This document shows, in pieces, positions 1-6,387 of a stretch of 7,414 bases of DNA; position 1 is the first letter of the stretch, and each line of letters starts with the position of its first letter. Source of the stretch: Acidiferrobacter sp. (lineage in GTDB: Bacteria > Pseudomonadota > Gammaproteobacteria > Acidiferrobacterales > Acidiferrobacteraceae); assembly GCA_027335965.1 (NCBI GenBank), contig DAHWGZ010000077.1, forward strand, positions 1-7,414, in the 5' to 3' direction. The position numbers and the translations under genes were made by a program. Below the pieces are notes generated by a model, which searched no databases, had not been told where the DNA came from, and saw nothing but the letters and a program-made list of their open reading frames with translations.

Positions 1-185
1 GCGACGCCCTGGGGGCGGTCGCGTTGCCGTTCATCGAGGTCCATCTCTCCAACATCCATGCCCGCGAGCCGTTCCGCCAGCACTCCTACTTCTCGGATAT
101 CGCCGCCGGCACGATCAGCGGGCTTGGCGCCTTGGGTTACGAGCTGGCCCTGATGGCGGCCATTTCCTACTTGCAACCTAGGTAA
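1..185 (+). CDS. aroQ: Type II 3-dehydroquinate dehydratase, C-terminal part (5' end outside window)
   Basis: This is the last 60 codons of a type II (dodecameric) 3-dehydroquinase, which converts 3-dehydroquinate to 3-dehydroshikimate in the cytoplasmic shikimate pathway to aromatic amino acids. The frame runs from base 3 to the TAA at 183-185. The visible part contains the family block PFIEVHLSN with the conserved active-site histidine, then the arginine-containing [14 protein letters not shown] stretch that closes over the substrate, then the helical end [15 protein letters not shown]. These match the P. aeruginosa AroQ C-terminus closely from memory. The full protein is normally about 145-150 residues, so some 85-90 are missing upstream. 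The gene ends 6 bases before accB and its final codons supply accB's ribosome-binding site. An aroQ-accB-accC order is common in gammaproteobacteria. The family is secure; the promoter lies outside the window. Confidence 0.95.
   Translation, partial: DALGAVALPFIEVHLSNIHAREPFRQHSYFSDIAAGTISGLGALGYELALMAAISYLQPR
180..183 (+). promoter_or_regulatory. Ribosome-binding site of accB inside the aroQ stop region
   Basis: AGGT lies 8 bases before the GTG start of accB and overlaps the last sense codon (AGG) and stop codon of aroQ. Its position supports the GTG at 192 as the true start. It also suggests that ribosomes ending on aroQ help start accB. This is read directly from the sequence; the coupling is inference. 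Confidence 0.55.
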
Positions 186-191
186 ACATCC

Positions 192-641
192 GTGGATATC
201 CGCAAAGTCAAAAAACTCATCGAAATGCTCGAGGCCTCGCATCTGGGGGAGATCGAGATCAAGGAGGGGGAGGAGTCGATTCGCATCAGCCGGGGGTCCT
301 CGGCGGCCCCCCCGCCGGCCGCCCCCGTGCCGATGCCGGCGGTCGCCGCCCCCATGCCCGCCCCGGCGGCGGGTGTCGAGCCGGCGGCCGTCAAGACCAT
401 GCCGAGCGGGCACCCGGTGTCCTCGCCCATGGTCGGCACGTTTTATCGCGCGCCATCGCCGGATGCCCAGTCCTTCGTGGAGGTCGGCACCACCGTGAAC
501 GTCGGGGATCCGCTATGCATCATCGAGGCCATGAAGATGTTGAATGAGATCGAGGCAGACCGCGCCGGGGTCATCAAGGCGATCCTCAAGGAAAATGGCC
601 AGCCCGTCGAGTACGGCGAAACGCTGTTCGTAATCGAATAA
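192..641 (+). CDS. accB: Biotin carboxyl carrier protein of acetyl-CoA carboxylase
   Basis: AccB (149 aa) carries the biotin that moves CO2 from biotin carboxylase (AccC) to the AccAD carboxyltransferase, the first committed step of fatty acid synthesis. Residues 1-34 are the N-terminal domain ([13 protein letters not shown]...), which binds AccC. Residues 35-78 are a flexible Ala/Pro linker. Residues 79-149 are the biotinyl/lipoyl domain. The attachment motif EAMKM is at 112-116, with Lys115 as the residue modified by BirA. The 'thumb' segment APSPDAQSF (about 87-95), typical of E. coli-type BCCP, is present just before it. The length is close to E. coli AccB (156 aa). The GTG start is chosen because it gives the conserved MDIRK N-terminus and has AGGT 8 bases upstream. 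accC follows after 5 bases. No ATA codons are used here, unlike accC. Confidence 0.98.
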   Translation: MDIRKVKKLIEMLEASHLGEIEIKEGEESIRISRGSSAAPPPAAPVPMPAVAAPMPAPAAGVEPAAVKTMPSGHPVSSPMVGTFYRAPSPDAQSFVEVGTTVNVGDPLCIIEAMKMLNEIEADRAGVIKAILKENGQPVEYGETLFVIE

Positions 642-646
642 CGGTC

Positions 647-1987
647 ATGATCGACAAGGTGGTGATCGCCAATCGCGGGGAAATCGCCCTGCGCATCCAA
701 AGGGCCTGCCGGACGCTCGGCATCAAGACCGTGGCGCTGCATTCCGAGGCCGACCGCGACGCCAAATACGTGCGTCTCGCCGACGAATCGGTGTGCATCG
801 GTCCGGCGGCCGCGGCCAAGAGCTATCTCAACATACCGGCGGTCATAAGCGCAGCCGAGGTCACCGATGCGGTGGCCATCCATCCCGGCTACGGCTTTCT
901 GTCGGAGAATGCCGACTTCGCCGAACGCGTCGAGCAAAGCGGGTTCATTTTCATAGGGCCGCGCCCGGAGACGATACGGCTCATGGGCGACAAGATCTCG
1001 GCGATCCGCGCCATGAAAGAGGCCGGGGTGCCCTGCGTGCCCGGCTCCGACGGCCCGCTCGACAACGATGAGGCGCGCACGCTGGCGGTGGCGCAGTCGA
1101 TCGGCTACCCGATCCTGATCAAGGCCACCGGCGGGGGCGGCGGGAAGGGGATGCGCGTGGTGCACTCCGAGGGCGCGCTCTTGAGCTCGCTCGCGCTGAC
1201 CCGCGCCGAGGCCAAGGCGGCGTTCAACAACGACGTCGTCTACATGGAAAAGTATCTGGAGAAGCCCCGCCACGTGGAGTTCCAGGTGCTGGCCGACGAA
1301 CACGGGCATGCCGTGCATCTCGGCGAGCGCGACTGCTCGCTGCAGCGCCGCAATCAGAAGGTGATCGAGGAGTGCCCGGCCCCCGGCATCTCCCGCGAGG
1401 TGCGCGAGCGCATCGGCAGGATCTGCGTCGAGGCCTGCCGGCGCATCGGCTATCGCGGCGCCGGCACCTTCGAGTTCCTCTACGAGAACGGCCAGTTTTA
1501 TTTCATCGAGATGAATACGCGCGTCCAGGTCGAGCACCCGGTCACCGAGCTCGTGACCGGCGTCGACATCGTCCAGCAGCAGCTGCTGATTGCCTCCGGC
1601 GAGCCCCTGCGCTACCGTCAGGAAGACATCGTGATGCGCGGACACGCCATGGAATGCCGCATCAACGCCGAGGATGCGACCACCTTCATGCCGTCCCCGG
1701 GGCGCATCACCCAATACCATCAGCCCGGCGGGCCGGGCATCCGCGTGGATTCGCATGTCTACAACAACTATGTCGTGCCACCGTACTACGACTCCATGAT
1801 CGGCAAGCTCATCGCCTACGGGGACTCGCGCGAGGTGGCGATGGCGCGGCTGCGGATCGCCTTGAGCGAGATGGTGGTCGATGGCATAAAGACCAACATA
1901 CCGCTCCATCACCTGCTTTTGAACGACGCGCTGTTCCAGGCCGGCCCGGTCGACATCCACTACCTGGAAGAACGCCTGAAGACGTGA
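647..1987 (+). CDS. accC: Biotin carboxylase subunit of acetyl-CoA carboxylase
   Basis: AccC (446 aa; 449 in E. coli) uses ATP and bicarbonate to carboxylate the biotin on AccB. It is an ATP-grasp enzyme. Residues 1-114 are the N-terminal domain beginning [15 protein letters not shown]. The glycine loop TGGGGGKGM is at 161-169. The remainder is the ATP-grasp and C-terminal domain, including the signature [14 protein letters not shown] (288-301). With E. coli numbering nearly unshifted, the ATP residues Lys116, Lys159 and His209, the metal ligands Glu276 and Glu288, and the catalytic or bicarbonate/biotin residues Cys230, Lys238, Arg292 and Arg338 are all present. One difference is Asn236 where E. 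coli has the ATP-contacting His236 (RRNQK instead of RRHQK), followed by EECP instead of EEAP. The start ATG is 5 bases after the accB stop and has no clear Shine-Dalgarno sequence, so coupling to accB is likely. prmA follows after 10 bases. Confidence 0.98.
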   Translation: MIDKVVIANRGEIALRIQRACRTLGIKTVALHSEADRDAKYVRLADESVCIGPAAAAKSYLNIPAVISAAEVTDAVAIHPGYGFLSENADFAERVEQSGFIFIGPRPETIRLMGDKISAIRAMKEAGVPCVPGSDGPLDNDEARTLAVAQSIGYPILIKATGGGGGKGMRVVHSEGALLSSLALTRAEAKAAFNNDVVYMEKYLEKPRHVEFQVLADEHGHAVHLGERDCSLQRRNQKVIEECPAPGISREVRERIGRICVEACRRIGYRGAGTFEFLYENGQFYFIEMNTRVQVEHPVTELVTGVDIVQQQLLIASGEPLRYRQEDIVMRGHAMECRINAEDATTFMPSPGRITQYHQPGGPGIRVDSHVYNNYVVPPYYDSMIGKLIAYGDSREVAMARLRIALSEMVVDGIKTNIPLHHLLLNDALFQAGPVDIHYLEERLKT

Positions 1988-1990
1988 GGG
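1986..1990 (+). promoter_or_regulatory. Ribosome-binding site of prmA overlapping the accC stop codon
   Basis: GAGGG begins on the second base of the accC TGA and lies 7 bases before the GTG at 1998. It is the best Shine-Dalgarno match in the window and supports that non-ATG start for prmA. Confidence 0.6.
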
Positions 1991-1997
1991 TACGGCC

Positions 1998-2870
1998 GTG
2001 AGCGTGAGGCTTTCGTGCATAGCCCGTGGTCCACGCGTGGAGGCCCTGGGGCAGATCCTCGACGCCGCCGGCGCCCGCGCGCTGGCCTTCGAGGAGGTCC
2101 CCGGGGGACCGGCCTTTTACGACGAAGGCCTGGCTTGCGAGCCGCGCTACTGGCCGCGCACCCGCATTGCGGCCTTCTTCGCGAGCGAGACCCAGGCGCG
2201 CTTCGCGCAGGAGATCGTCGCCGGGGAGGTCGAGGCGCTCAGCCGGGAGTGGGTGGCAGACGAGGGCTGGGAGGCGCTGACCTCGCGCGACTGGCAGCCC
2301 TTTGCCATAACCGAAGGGCTGTGGATTTACCCCAATGACCAACAGGCCCCGCCCGGAAGGCTCGCCGTGCACCTGGACCCGGGGCTGGCGTTCGGGACCG
2401 GCACCCATCCGACGACGCGCCTGTGCCTGGCATGGCTCCACGAGACCCTCCGGGGGGAGGAGGGGCCAGGGGGCCGCGCGATCCTCGATTTCGGGTGCGG
2501 ATCGGGGATACTGGCGATCGCCGCCTTGCTCATGGGGGCCCGGGCGGCGCTTTGCGTCGACATCGACCCGCTGGCGCTGAGCGCGACCCTGGACAACGCG
2601 CGGCGCAATGGCGCGGCCCCGCGGCTGCGCGTCGCCGCGGGGCTTGCGCGCGACGAGGGCCCCTATGATCTGGTGGTGGCCAACATCCTGGCGGGCCCCC
2701 TGATCACCCAGGCCCCGGCGCTCATGCGCGCCACCGCGGCCCGGGGAGAGCTCGCGCTGTCCGGCATCCTCCCCGATCAAGTCCCGGCGGTGATCCAGGC
2801 CTTTGCGGGATTCACGCTCGCCGCGCGCGAGGACGAGGGGTGGGTCCTGTTGCACGGCCGGCGCCCATGA
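1998..2870 (+). CDS. prmA: Ribosomal protein L11 methyltransferase
   Basis: PrmA (290 aa; 293 in E. coli) is the S-adenosylmethionine-dependent enzyme that methylates amino groups of ribosomal protein L11. Residues 1 to about 100 form the substrate-recognition domain, which is more divergent, ending near WQPFAITEGLWIYP (99-112). The Rossmann methyltransferase domain follows. Its diagnostic motifs are LDPGLAFGTGTHPTT (126-140), the SAM-binding DFGCGSGILAIAAL (164-177), the acidic end of strand 2 VDIDPLA (187-193), and the catalytic-loop motif VVANILAGPL (226-235). The GTG start has GAGGG 7 bases upstream. The stop codon overlaps the next gene's ATG in an ATGA arrangement. The gene is not essential in E. 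coli. The position next to accC is usual for gammaproteobacteria. I see no missing motif. Confidence 0.97.
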   Translation: MSVRLSCIARGPRVEALGQILDAAGARALAFEEVPGGPAFYDEGLACEPRYWPRTRIAAFFASETQARFAQEIVAGEVEALSREWVADEGWEALTSRDWQPFAITEGLWIYPNDQQAPPGRLAVHLDPGLAFGTGTHPTTRLCLAWLHETLRGEEGPGGRAILDFGCGSGILAIAALLMGARAALCVDIDPLALSATLDNARRNGAAPRLRVAAGLARDEGPYDLVVANILAGPLITQAPALMRATAARGELALSGILPDQVPAVIQAFAGFTLAAREDEGWVLLHGRRP

Positions 2871-3502
2871 TCCTCACCCAATGCCCCTCGTGCCGCACCC
2901 TTTTCAAGGTCGACGGCGAGGCCCTGGCGGCGTGTGGCGGGGCGGTCCGATGCGGACGATGCGCGGCGGTGTTCCAGGCCGACGTCTATCGCCTGGACGG
3001 GGGCGCCATCAGCGAGGCGGAGCCCTCGCCGCCGCGCCGGTGGCCGTTTACCGTCGCCGCCCTGCTGCTGGCCCTGCTGCTGATCGCCCAAGGCCTGTAC
3101 GCGGCGCGCGCGCCGCTCGCGCGGCTGGCCCTGACAAGGCCCATGATCCAGGCGCTGCGCCGGGCCGTGCCCAGGCCCTGGGGCCTGCCCCACCCGGCGG
3201 CGCTGAATCGCTTTCACCTCCTGGCCCCGCGCGTGACGCAGGGGACGGACGGCGTGCTGCGCATCCGCGCGCAGCTCCAGAACGCCGCGGTCTTCCGGCA
3301 GTCCCTGCCGTATCTGGGGGTGACATTGCGCTCGTCGCGCGGCCGTATCGTCGCGCGCGCGCGCTTCCCGGCGCGGGTCTTTCTGCGCCGCCCGCGGGCC
3401 ACGCTCGCGCCCGGCGCGGTCGCCGCCGTGCGCCTCGGCTTGCGCGTCCCGGCGCGGGTCAGGAGCTGGCGACTCGCGCTCCTGGCGGCCCCCCAACGAT
3501 AG
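2867..3502 (+). CDS. Membrane protein with N-terminal MJ0042-type zinc ribbon and DUF3426-like domain
   Basis: This 211-aa protein has no established function. Residues 1-40 form a zinc ribbon with two CxxC pairs, Cys6/Cys9 (CPSC) and Cys29/Cys32 (CGRC), plus Cys23, in the layout of the MJ0042 finger family. A short Pro/Arg-rich hinge (51-58) leads to one hydrophobic segment (about 60-78), WPFTVAALLLALLLIAQGLY. After a basic stretch (81-104), residues about 108-207 resemble DUF3426, with the typical start LPHPAALNRFHLLAPRV, a middle strand pattern LRIRAQLQNAAVFRQSLPYL, and a late LAPGAVAAVRLGL. This suggests a beta-sandwich domain separated from the finger by the membrane. The chosen ATG overlaps the prmA stop (ATGA) and starts at the conserved MxLTQCPxC. 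The protein is very arginine-rich, and no strong ribosome-binding site is visible. Proteins of this design commonly sit beside prmA in beta- and gammaproteobacteria. A regulatory or scaffold role is only a guess. Confidence 0.85.
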   Translation: MILTQCPSCRTLFKVDGEALAACGGAVRCGRCAAVFQADVYRLDGGAISEAEPSPPRRWPFTVAALLLALLLIAQGLYAARAPLARLALTRPMIQALRRAVPRPWGLPHPAALNRFHLLAPRVTQGTDGVLRIRAQLQNAAVFRQSLPYLGVTLRSSRGRIVARARFPARVFLRRPRATLAPGAVAAVRLGLRVPARVRSWRLALLAAPQR

Positions 3503-3528
3503 GTCTCCCCGCGCGGGCGTTTTGTGGG

Positions 3529-3534
3529 TATGAT
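3529..3534 (+). promoter_or_regulatory. Candidate -10 box of a dusB-fis-purHD promoter
   Basis: TATGAT matches the sigma-70 consensus TATAAT at five of six positions and stands in the only intergenic gap. It is followed by a GC-rich stretch (GTCCGCC) where a stringent-control discriminator would lie, with pyrimidines at the expected start near 3540-3542. E. coli dusB-fis is known to have a promoter directly before dusB with ppGpp-sensitive behaviour. Against the call, no recognisable -35 box sits 17 bases upstream, and the upstream TG is one base out of place for an extended -10. Confidence 0.3.
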
Positions 3535-3551
3535 GTCCGCCTTCCCGGACA
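3534..3551 (+). promoter_or_regulatory. 6-bp hairpin covering the dusB ribosome-binding region
   Basis: TGTCCG (3534-3539) and CGGACA (3546-3551) are perfect inverted repeats around a six-base loop CCTTCC. The 3' arm contains GGA (3547-3549), 8 bases before the dusB ATG and the only Shine-Dalgarno-like triplet available. If the stem forms in mRNA it would hide that site. The 5' arm begins on the last base of the candidate -10 box, so a transcript started there would lack most of this arm. The pairing is seen; the regulatory meaning is inference. Confidence 0.35.
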
Positions 3552-3557
3552 CGACAC

Positions 3558-4538
3558 ATGCGCATCGGACCCTACACGCTCAAAAACACCTTGTTCGTAG
3601 CGCCCATGGCGGGGGTCACGGATCGCCCTTTCCGCATCCTGTGCCGAACCCTGGGCGCCGGCATGGCGGTCTCGGAGATGGTCACCTCGCAATCGCTGCT
3701 GTACGGTTCCGAAAAGACCCAGCGGCGGGCCAATCACGAGGGCGAGCCCGAACCCAAATCAGTCCAGATCGCCGGCGCCGATCCCGCCCTGCTGGCTTGC
3801 GCCGCGCGCCACAACGTCGACAACGGGGCGCAGATCATCGACATCAACATGGGCTGTCCGGCCAAGAAGGTCTGCAACGTCATGGCCGGCTCCGCGCTCC
3901 TGCGCGAGCCCGCGCTGGTGGCGCGCCTGCTCACCGCCGTGGTGTCGGCGGTCGATGTGCCGGTCACCTTGAAGATCCGCACCGGCTGGGATCGGGACCA
4001 TCGCAACGGCGTCGAGATCGCGCGCCTGGCCGAGTCCTGCGGGGTGGCGCTGCTGGCCGTCCACGGACGCACGCGTTCGTGCTTCTTCGAGGGTGAGGCC
4101 GAGTATGAGACGATCGCCGCCATCAAATCCGCGGTACGCATCCCCGTGATCGCCAACGGCGACATCGACAGCCCCGAAAAGGCGCGCGCGGTGCTCGACG
4201 CCACCGGCGCCGATGGCCTCATGATCGGGCGCGCCGCCCAGGGAAGGCCGTGGATCTTCCGCGAGATCGACCACTACCTGAAGACCGGCGAGAAGCTGGC
4301 GCCGCCAAGCCGCGCCGAGCTGTACGCGGTTTTGATGGGCCATCTGGAGACGCTCTATGCGTTCTATGGGGAACATACCGGGGTGCGCGTGGCGCGCAAG
4401 CATATCGGCTGGTACAGCAAGGGCCTGGTGGGCGGGGCCGGCTTTCGCCACGCCGTGAACCAGGCGGGCTCGATCGAAGACCAAAAACGCCTCCTCGAGG
4501 ACTTTTTCGGGCGCACGCCGACGGGACTCGCGGCATGA
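3558..4538 (+). CDS. dusB: tRNA-dihydrouridine synthase B
   Basis: DusB (326 aa; 321 in E. coli) is an FMN- and NADPH-dependent enzyme that reduces uridine to dihydrouridine in the D-loop of tRNA. Residues 1 to about 240 form the TIM barrel. The N-terminal MRIGPYTLKN and the FMN motif APMAGVTDRPFR (15-26) are present, as are Gln70, Lys139 in TLKIRTGW, HGRTR (169-173), the IANGDI loop (198-203) and MIGRAAQGRPWIF (222-234), which complete the flavin site. The catalytic cysteine is Cys100 in INMGCPAKKV. The C-terminal helical tRNA-binding domain (about 245-318) includes ARKHIGWY (279-286). The ATG start is fixed by the conserved MRIG N-terminus. No strong ribosome-binding site precedes it; GGA at 3547-3549 is the best and lies in a hairpin. 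The stop overlaps fis (ATGA), reproducing the classic dusB-fis pair. Confidence 0.97.
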   Translation: MRIGPYTLKNTLFVAPMAGVTDRPFRILCRTLGAGMAVSEMVTSQSLLYGSEKTQRRANHEGEPEPKSVQIAGADPALLACAARHNVDNGAQIIDINMGCPAKKVCNVMAGSALLREPALVARLLTAVVSAVDVPVTLKIRTGWDRDHRNGVEIARLAESCGVALLAVHGRTRSCFFEGEAEYETIAAIKSAVRIPVIANGDIDSPEKARAVLDATGADGLMIGRAAQGRPWIFREIDHYLKTGEKLAPPSRAELYAVLMGHLETLYAFYGEHTGVRVARKHIGWYSKGLVGGAGFRHAVNQAGSIEDQKRLLEDFFGRTPTGLAA

Positions 4539-4840
4539 GCGAGGACAGACCGGCGAAGGCTGGACAAGGACCGCTGGCCGGGTGCGTGCGCCTGGCCGTG
4601 GAGCGCTACTTCAAGGACCTGAACGGCCAATGCCCGGGGACATCCCTGTATGAGACGGTCATAGGCGAGGTCGAGGCCCCGCTCATCGAGACGGTCATGC
4701 GTCATGTCGGCCATAACCAGTGTCAGGCCGCCAAGATCCTCGGGATCAACCGCAACACCCTTCGGAAGAAGCTTTTGAGCTACGGGCTCGCCGAGCGTCC
4801 GGACCCCCTTCCCCCCACACAAGGCAACGAATTGTCATGA
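4535..4840 (+). CDS. fis: DNA-binding protein Fis
   Basis: Fis (101 aa; 98 in E. coli) is a homodimeric nucleoid protein that bends DNA and regulates rRNA, tRNA and growth-phase genes. The dimer helices are at about 16-58 ([14 protein letters not shown], then [23 protein letters not shown]). The helix-turn-helix is at 62-83, with recognition helix NRNTLRKKL (72-80), which keeps the DNA-contacting Asn, Arg, Thr, Arg and Lys of E. coli Fis. The N-terminal arm is about 13 residues shorter than in E. coli, so the beta-hairpin that activates Hin-type invertases is absent or reduced, as in many non-enteric Fis proteins. After the usual YGL end (83-85) there is an extra 16-residue polar, proline-rich tail. 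The start ATG overlaps the dusB stop and has GGGA 8 bases upstream (4523-4526). The frame is open further upstream, but that part lies inside dusB. The stop overlaps purH. Confidence 0.95.
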   Translation: MSEDRPAKAGQGPLAGCVRLAVERYFKDLNGQCPGTSLYETVIGEVEAPLIETVMRHVGHNQCQAAKILGINRNTLRKKLLSYGLAERPDPLPPTQGNELS

Positions 4841-6387
4841 AAAGAGCGCTCATCAGCGTGTCGGATAAGACCGGCATCATCGATCTTGCCCGCGCGCTCC
4901 ATGAGGCGGGCGTGGAGATCCTCTCGACCGGCGGCACCGCCCGGCTGCTGAGCCAGTCGGACATCCCGGTCGTGGAGGTCGCGTCCTACACCGGCTTTCC
5001 GGAGATGCTCGACGGACGCCTGAAGACCTTGCACCCGCGCATCCATGGCGGCCTGCTCGGGCGGCCCGACCGCCCGGACGACCGCGCGGCGATGCGCGAC
5101 GCCGGGATCGGCGCCATCGACCTTCTGGTGGTCAATCTCTATCCCTTCGAACGCACCAGCCGCGACCCGGGCGCGAGCTCGGCCCAGGTCATCGAGCAGA
5201 TCGACATCGGCGGACCGGCGATGCTGCGCTCGGCGGCCAAGAATCACGAGCACGTGCTGCCCGTGGTCGACAGCGCCGACTACGGGGTCGTGATCGAGGC
5301 CCTGAAAAACCCCGCCGGCCTCACGCCGGAACTCCGCCGGGGCCTGGCGGCCAAGGTGTTCGCGCACACCGCGCGCTACGACGGCCTGATCGCCCGCCAT
5401 CTGGCGGGGGAGGCGGAGGCGGCCGAGTCGCTGCCCGAGGTCCTGAACCTCACCTTCGTGAAACGCTACGCCATGCGGTACGGGGAGAACCCCCACCAGC
5501 GCGCGGCCTTCTACGAGGCCCCCGGCGCGAGCCCGGCGTCCATCGCCCAGGCCACCAAGATCCAGGGCAAGGAGATGTCGTTCAACAACGTCGCCGATGC
5601 CGATGCGGCGCTGGAATGCGTGCGCGCCTTCGCGGAGCCGGCGTGCGTGATCGTGAAGCACGCCAACCCCTGCGGCGCGGCCTTGGGGGCGACCGTGGCC
5701 GCCGCCTACGACCGCGCCTACGCCACCGACCCGACATCGGCCTTCGGCGGCATCATCGCGGTGAACCGCCCGCTGGACGAAACGACCGCGTCGCTCATCG
5801 TGGGGCGCCAGTTCGTGGAGGTCATCATCGCCCCGGAGGTGAGCGCGCCGGCGGCGCGGATACTCGCGGGCAAGCCCGGCATTCGCGTCTTGGTCGTCAA
5901 CATGAGCGAACCCATGCATGCGGGCCCCGATTACCGGCGCGTGAGCGGCGGGCTGCTGGTCCAGGACCGCGATGTCCCCGAGGCCGAGGTCCGGCTCGAG
6001 CCCGTCAGCCGTAGGCGGCCGACCCCGGCCGAGACGCGGGATCTCGTGTTCGCCTGGCGTATCGCCCAGTTCGTCAAGTCCAACGCCATCGTGTTCGCGC
6101 GCGACGGACGCACGATCGGCATAGGCGCGGGCCAGATGAGCCGCGTCGACAGCGCGCGCGTGGCGGTGTGGAAGGCCGAGGAGGCCGGGCTCGAGGTCAA
6201 GGGCTCGGTGCTCGCCTCGGACGCGTTCTTCCCGTTCCGCGACGGCCTGGACAGCGCCGCCGCCGCGGGCGTGACCGCCGTCATCCAGCCGGGTGGCTCG
6301 GTGCGCGACGCCGAGGTCATCGCCTCGGCCTGTGAAAACGACATCGCCATGGTCTTCACCGGCCGGCGCCACTTCCGGCACGCCTGA
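4837..6387 (+). CDS. purH: Bifunctional AICAR transformylase / IMP cyclohydrolase
   Basis: PurH (516 aa; 529 in E. coli) performs the last two steps of IMP synthesis: formyl transfer from 10-formyl-THF to AICAR, then ring closure. Residues 1 to about 195 are the IMP cyclohydrolase (MGS-like) domain, with the phosphate-binding STGGTA (30-35), the active-site [10 protein letters not shown] (63-72), NLYPF (100-104) and the [15 protein letters not shown] segment (123-137). Residues about 200-516 are the transformylase domain, with RYGENPHQ (214-221), the catalytic Lys-His pair in VKHANPCG (273-280, Lys274 and His275), DPTSAFGG (298-305), KSNAIV (414-419) and the C-terminal DAFFPFRDG (462-470) and QPGGSVRD (484-491). 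The ATG at 4837 overlaps the fis stop and fits the conserved [11 protein letters not shown] start. An in-frame upstream ATG at 4720 would extend it through fis and is not credible. No PurR operator or riboswitch is visible, as expected for an internal operon gene. Confidence 0.98.
   Translation: MKRALISVSDKTGIIDLARALHEAGVEILSTGGTARLLSQSDIPVVEVASYTGFPEMLDGRLKTLHPRIHGGLLGRPDRPDDRAAMRDAGIGAIDLLVVNLYPFERTSRDPGASSAQVIEQIDIGGPAMLRSAAKNHEHVLPVVDSADYGVVIEALKNPAGLTPELRRGLAAKVFAHTARYDGLIARHLAGEAEAAESLPEVLNLTFVKRYAMRYGENPHQRAAFYEAPGASPASIAQATKIQGKEMSFNNVADADAALECVRAFAEPACVIVKHANPCGAALGATVAAAYDRAYATDPTSAFGGIIAVNRPLDETTASLIVGRQFVEVIIAPEVSAPAARILAGKPGIRVLVVNMSEPMHAGPDYRRVSGGLLVQDRDVPEAEVRLEPVSRRRPTPAETRDLVFAWRIAQFVKSNAIVFARDGRTIGIGAGQMSRVDSARVAVWKAEEAGLEVKGSVLASDAFFPFRDGLDSAAAAGVTAVIQPGGSVRDAEVIASACENDIAMVFTGRRHFRHA

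Larger units (their letters stand above)
3503..3557 (+). other. Only intergenic gap of the window, upstream of dusB
   Basis: These 55 bases separate the aroQ-to-zinc-ribbon group from the dusB-to-purD group; every other junction is 10 bases or less. The gap holds a 10-base GC palindrome (3508-3517) followed by TTTT (3520-3523), a TATGAT box (3529-3534) and a 6-bp hairpin (3534-3551) just before dusB. It is the only place in the window where a promoter could lie without being inside a gene. Confidence 0.9.

Noticed and set aside
443..2020. 525-codon open frame on the minus strand opposite accB/accC
   Set aside because: It mirrors accB/accC in a GC-rich sequence where antisense stops are rare. 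The translation is low-complexity, rich in Ala, Gly, Arg, His and Asp, with no family motif.
1809..2855. 348-codon open frame on the minus strand opposite prmA
   Set aside because: It is a composition-driven shadow rich in Arg, Gly and Pro. PrmA motifs on the plus strand account for the region.
2840..2866. Upstream GTG start for the zinc-ribbon protein, adding nine residues
   Set aside because: It lies inside prmA, and the added residues do not resemble the family. The ATG at 2867 begins at the conserved N-terminus with a typical ATGA overlap.
3508..3523. GC palindrome CCCGCGCGGG followed by TTTT as an intrinsic terminator after the zinc-ribbon gene
   Set aside because: With a 4-base loop only three pairs form, and the T run is four bases and interrupted. 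This is too weak to call a terminator, so read-through into dusB remains possible.
4250..4534. Upstream in-frame extension of fis to 196 residues
   Set aside because: The extension overlaps the conserved C-terminal half of dusB and reads as arginine-rich non-family sequence. The start at 4535 has a ribosome-binding site and gives a normal Fis length.
4720..4836. Upstream in-frame ATG for purH, adding 39 residues
   Set aside because: The extension lies wholly within fis, whose helix-turn-helix is clearly coded in another frame. The PurH family starts near the ATG at 4837.
4780..4836. Purine-responsive operator or riboswitch before purH
   Set aside because: The region is coding sequence for the end of fis. 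I see no PurR-like palindrome or riboswitch core.
4780..6381. 533-codon open frame on the minus strand covering all of purH
   Set aside because: It has the same codon-bias shadow signature, with no recognisable domain and no start context. The plus-strand purH is complete and conserved.
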